From Roseiflexus sp. (GTDB lineage Bacteria; Chloroflexota; Chloroflexia; Chloroflexales; Roseiflexaceae), in NCBI GenBank assembly GCA_017743475.1, contig JAGHYV010000005.1, forward strand, positions 17,931-81,930: a stretch of DNA of 64,000 nucleotides, given 5' to 3'. Shown here piece after piece: positions 60,695 through 64,000 of the stretch; positions within the stretch are counted from its first letter, which is position 1, and every line of letters starts with the position of its first letter. The translations under genes were made by a program, and so were the position numbers. Under the pieces are notes generated by a model. The model saw only the letters and a program-made list of their open reading frames with translations. It did no database searches and was not told the origin of the DNA.

Positions 60695-63600
60695 TCAGGC
60701 AGAACCGGCATCCTGTGGAACACCGATCCCCTCCAACCGATCCTCAAGTTGACCACGGAGCGCCTGCAGCCGCGTCAGGTCGTCATCCGAAGGTTGCCAG
60801 TACTTGCGATGATGCGCCTCCAACAGACGATCCACAACCTCCAGCAGCGCATAAGGGTTGTTCTGCTCGATCCGTTTGCGCAGCGTCTCATCGGCGATCA
60901 GACAGCGATGTGCAGCATCAAAGAGCACCGGATCAACCGCTTCCGTCGTTGCCGCCAGACCAACCATATGCTCCAGGCGTTTCGCAATCTGTTGCGCACC
61001 ATGATAATCGTGCTTCAGCATCGCATCCAGCCAGCGCGGGTTCAGCAGACGGGTACGCAAACCACGCTGAATGGCGCGTTGCAACGGTTCTGCGCGAATG
61101 CGCCCTTCAGTTGTGTCAGCCACCATCAGGTGCGCCTGACGTCCGGTTGCTGCTTTGACACTGCACGCTAATCCGCCATAAAACTCGTAATAGTGATCCA
61201 GATCGGTCATCTCGTAATCGCGTGAACTACGCACCTGGCTGATCAGTTCGACATGGGTGAGTTGAGCATTGAGAAGGTGCGGCATCGACTCGCCATACCG
61301 CTGGCGTGTGTAGACATAGCGCAGGCTGTCAACGTAGCATGCCGCAAGTTCCGCCGGACTCTGCCATGCCTGGCTTTTGATCAACTGATCGACCCCTGCA
61401 CCGTACAAGGTATTTTGCGGACCAAACAACCGTGCAGTCGCCAGGTCCTCAGCGTCACTGTGGGACATCCCCTGTGCGCGCAATTCATCATAGAGACGAC
61501 GGGTGTGACAACGAACAGGGTTGAGGTCGTCGTCTTCATCCTGCGCGGCAACGAGCGCAATCGCTTCCTGGAGCAGTTCAATCAGGTTGGGGAACATGTC
61601 GCGGAAAAAGCCGCACATCTGAATGGTAACATCCACGCGGGGGCGCTTTAGTTCCGCCAGTGGGATGATCTCTAGTCGCGTTTCCCATACACTACGGCAG
61701 ACACGCCGCACGCCGAGATATGCAAGGATCTGTCCAATCGTCTCACCCTGCGTCTTGGCGGTCTCCAATCCCCAGAGGATCACCGCAGTCTGACGCGGAT
61801 ATCTGCCGTGAGTTTGCCGATAGTGTTCAAGCGTCGCTTCAGCGATTGCCGCACCTCGTGCCAGTGCTGCATCCGTTGGCACACGACGCGGATCAAACTG
61901 CACCATGTTGCGTCCGGTCGGCAGAATATCCGGCGAGCGGAAAAGGTCGCCTCCCATGCCAGCAGGCAAGTAGCCGCCCGACAGCGCGTGCACCAACCCG
62001 CCCAACTCATCGCACTGCTGCAAACCATCGCGGATAGCACAGGCAGCAACGTATACCTGCTGCCATTCTTGCTCCCGCCGTGAGAACCGTTGTCCTTCGA
62101 TGACATACTCCTGCACCCAGGCGCGTGCATCGTCTTCCAGCTGTGCCAGCACTTCCGCATGGCGCTCCGGTGACTCCCAGATCGCCCTCCAGTCCAGGCG
62201 TCTGTCGCGGCAGAGCAACTCGAACAACGAAGGACGCTCCCCATCGGCAGTGCGCAATGTCTGGATCAGGAACTCACGCACTTCCTCGTCGGTGTAGCGC
62301 TGCCCAAAGCAGTGCAGTCGACCTGGTATCAGGCTGCTTTCGTATTCGTAAAGGGTCTGTTCGAGCGCCTCAATACCTTCCCACACCCATCCGAGCTGTT
62401 GCACGCGATCCCTCAGGTTGTCCAGAATCGATGCCTGTTGCTCGGGGTTGAGACTGCCTGCCTGCGCATAATCGTTCATCAACGCGCGCAACTCTGCCAG
62501 GTCGCCGTAAAGGTTGCTTCGGATGAAGGGCGGCGGCAGATGGCTGATAATGGTCGCGTGCGTCCGGCGTTTCGCAATCATCGCCTCGGTCGGGTTGCCG
62601 CTGTAGTAGACGTAAAAGTGAGGCACATTGCCGATCAGATAGTCCGGAAAACACGCGCCCGAAACCGCTTTTTCTTTGCCGGGCAGAAATTCCAGCGTGC
62701 CATGCGTGCCGAGGTGAATAATGGCATCAGCGCGGAATACCTCTTCGAGCCAGCGGTAGAATGCCACATACTGGTGGTGCGGCGGCAGGCGCGTGTCGTG
62801 GTACTGCCGCATATGTTGCTCAAACACACCACGTGAGGGTTGGACGCCGATGAAGATATTACCGTTACGGATGCCCGGTATCCAGATACCTGCACCATCG
62901 CGCATGATCTGCCCCGGCGCTTCACCCCAGAAGGTGCGGATCGTGTTCCACTGCGGGCAGTCGCGGGTCAGGGCATCGTACACTACCGGTTCGATAATGA
63001 TGTGGTCATTAGTGCGATGCGGCTGTTTCCACTGCGGCGTATTGATCTGCCCGTCGGTAACGAAGCGCTCCTTTAGTTCGGTTGCGTTCCAGGGTGTTAC
63101 AGTATACCCGCTGTCTGCCAGACGCCGAAGGATTGCCGCTAGTGAAGCAAAACTGTCAAGGAACGCACCACTCCCAACATTTCCCTCCCCCGGAGGATAA
63201 TCGTAGGTGATGATCGCCACGCGCTTCTCAGCGTTTGGTTTCCTGCGCAACGCAATCCAGCGCTGCATGCGGGCGATAAGACGCTCAACACGCTCCTCGA
63301 TCAGGGTCGCCTCTTCAAAACCTAACCCGTTCGGTTGCATCGCGCCAATGGGATAGGTTTCAATGCACCCATCGAGTTCCGGGAGAAAGATCGAAATCAG
63401 AAACTCACCCACCTGCGTTCCCTGATCGTTCGCCTGCCAGTCAGCAACACTTCGCCGTGTCAGCACAAAGGGATGCAGTACTGGAACGTTGAGCGAGCGG
63501 AGCAGGGCCATCGCCCCCTCAGGATCGCCGCCCATTGGTCCCTGCCCCAATCGAAAGGCGAGTAAATTGACGATCAGATCGATCTGCGGCTGACCATCCG

Positions 63601-64000
63601 CTGTAAGAAGATGACGTAAGCGCTCCAGATCATTCCCAACGGCACGCGATATGGCAATAGGAACAACGTTGCAGACCGATTGTAAACGTTGACACAACTG
63701 ACTGACGATTGGAAAGAGATCGACTGGATAGGTGGTATTTCGGAAAAGCACCGCCACATTCGGTCGATGAGGCTGAGCAGGAACCTTTGCGCGATAATGG
63801 CGCAGATCGGGATACCCACGACGCGCAATAGGATCATAGATGGTAACCTGCTCCAGAGTTTGCGGCGGCTCCGGTTTCGGCAGATCGCCATGCCCCAGAT
63901 AATCGCGCGCCAGCAGGCGTAGCATCTGTTCACAATTCTCCGGGCTGGCAAATTGCCAGTACCTGACCAGCCAGAGATAGTTGCGCATGTCACGCAATTT
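60695..64000 (-). CDS. cobN: CobN/BchH-type chelatase large subunit (N-terminus beyond window)
   Basis: Very large subunit that inserts cobalt into hydrogenobyrinate or magnesium into protoporphyrin. The frame is open past base 64000. Motifs: YDYPPGEGNVGSGAFLDSFA, HLGTHGTLEFLPGKEKAVSG, CFPDYLIGNVPHFYVYYSGN followed by PTEAMIAKRR, RNMVQFDPRRVPTDAALARG, WGLETAKTQGETIGQILAYL and RPRVDVTIQMCGFFRDMFPN. GTHGTLEFLPGK looks BchH-like, while RNMVQFDPRRVPT looks CobN-like. The cobalamin neighbours tip me toward CobN, and the symbol is tentative. About 1100 residues are visible; a CobN or BchH has 1200-1400. Confidence 0.78.
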   Translation of the reverse strand, partial: KLRDMRNYLWLVRYWQFASPENCEQMLRLLARDYLGHGDLPKPEPPQTLEQVTIYDPIARRGYPDLRHYRAKVPAQPHRPNVAVLFRNTTYPVDLFPIVSQLCQRLQSVCNVVPIAISRAVGNDLERLRHLLTADGQPQIDLIVNLLAFRLGQGPMGGDPEGAMALLRSLNVPVLHPFVLTRRSVADWQANDQGTQVGEFLISIFLPELDGCIETYPIGAMQPNGLGFEEATLIEERVERLIARMQRWIALRRKPNAEKRVAIITYDYPPGEGNVGSGAFLDSFASLAAILRRLADSGYTVTPWNATELKERFVTDGQINTPQWKQPHRTNDHIIIEPVVYDALTRDCPQWNTIRTFWGEAPGQIMRDGAGIWIPGIRNGNIFIGVQPSRGVFEQHMRQYHDTRLPPHHQYVAFYRWLEEVFRADAIIHLGTHGTLEFLPGKEKAVSGACFPDYLIGNVPHFYVYYSGNPTEAMIAKRRTHATIISHLPPPFIRSNLYGDLAELRALMNDYAQAGSLNPEQQASILDNLRDRVQQLGWVWEGIEALEQTLYEYESSLIPGRLHCFGQRYTDEEVREFLIQTLRTADGERPSLFELLCRDRRLDWRAIWESPERHAEVLAQLEDDARAWVQEYVIEGQRFSRREQEWQQVYVAACAIRDGLQQCDELGGLVHALSGGYLPAGMGGDLFRSPDILPTGRNMVQFDPRRVPTDAALARGAAIAEATLEHYRQTHGRYPRQTAVILWGLETAKTQGETIGQILAYLGVRRVCRSVWETRLEIIPLAELKRPRVDVTIQMCGFFRDMFPNLIELLQEAIALVAAQDEDDDLNPVRCHTRRLYDELRAQGMSHSDAEDLATARLFGPQNTLYGAGVDQLIKSQAWQSPAELAACYVDSLRYVYTRQRYGESMPHLLNAQLTHVELISQVRSSRDYEMTDLDHYYEFYGGLACSVKAATGRQAHLMVADTTEGRIRAEPLQRAIQRGLRTRLLNPRWLDAMLKHDYHGAQQIAKRLEHMVGLAATTEAVDPVLFDAAHRCLIADETLRKRIEQNNPYALLEVVDRLLEAHHRKYWQPSDDDLTRLQALRGQLEDRLEGIGVPQDAGSA

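Noticed and set aside
1..64000. CRISPR arrays, rRNA genes, complete tRNA genes, autonomous insertion sequences, phage genes
   Set aside because: I looked for regularly spaced repeats, conserved RNA cores and transposase or phage motifs and saw none.

Overview
The window looks like chromosome of a filamentous anoxygenic phototroph of the Chloroflexota, most like Roseiflexus. This is my inference from protein character (a CobN/BchH-type chelatase, Chloroflexota-style envelope proteins, GC-rich coding DNA with compact overlapping genes) and was not checked against a database. Most of the DNA is ordinary housekeeping chromosome. Between the intact genes lie several decayed genes and small dispersed repeats with terminal inverted repeats.

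Layout. 1-4 kb, plus strand: cysS (5' truncated by the window), prmA, rsmE and an S41 carboxyl-terminal protease. 4-11.2 kb, minus strand: envelope proteins (DUF3048, a membrane-anchored coiled coil, a repeat-rich amidase/PGRP-like protein, a DUF4015 glycoside-hydrolase-like lipoprotein), preceded by a HEPN relic and two repeats. 11.3-12.7 kb: wreck of a ribose-type ABC transporter. 13.1-17.6 kb: three overlapping signalling genes (kinase, response regulator, hybrid kinase). 18.1-21.6 kb: an intact P-type ATPase beside the relic of a second one fused to a TrkA-C domain. 21.7-26.1 kb: a Mn/Zn-type ABC importer operon with a candidate DtxR/MntR-like operator. 26.4-30.7 kb: an AhpD-like protein, an aldehyde-dehydrogenase-like protein lacking the usual Cys, and an aldo/keto reductase pseudogene. 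31-35 kb: holA, rpsT (UUG start), murJ and a broken methyltransferase. 35.7-39.5 kb: the thrC-lysC-asd operon. 39.6-46 kb: an unusual 635-residue protein, an M61 peptidase, an amidase and a DUF72 protein. 46-56.5 kb: cobalamin riboswitch, btuF, ferredoxin and btuCD, then a sugar ABC importer without its own ATPase, then two further BtuF-like genes flanking a thioesterase. 56.6-59.6 kb: cbpA, a tiny membrane protein, cbpM, rhomboid and an SDH-type membrane protease. 59.6-64 kb: a MetE-like methyltransferase downstream of a CobN-type chelatase that runs off the window.

Best candidate for an undescribed system: upstream of thrC lies a complete transcription attenuator. It has a consensus promoter (TTGACA, 17 bp, TATAGT), a 30-residue leader peptide with seven Thr codons among eleven consecutive codons, a competing antiterminator pairing, and a GC-rich terminator with a U run just before thrC. 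It resembles the enterobacterial thrL system but sits in a phylum where I know of no such case.

Second theme: two families of miniature inverted-repeat elements. One is about 160-180 bp with AGCAGTTCTC ends (three copies); the other is about 100 bp with TGTTCACA ends (two copies and one partial). Most of these copies border decaying genes. Third theme: dense cobalamin metabolism, with a riboswitch, three BtuF-like proteins, one BtuCD pair, a CobN-type chelatase and a MetE-like protein.
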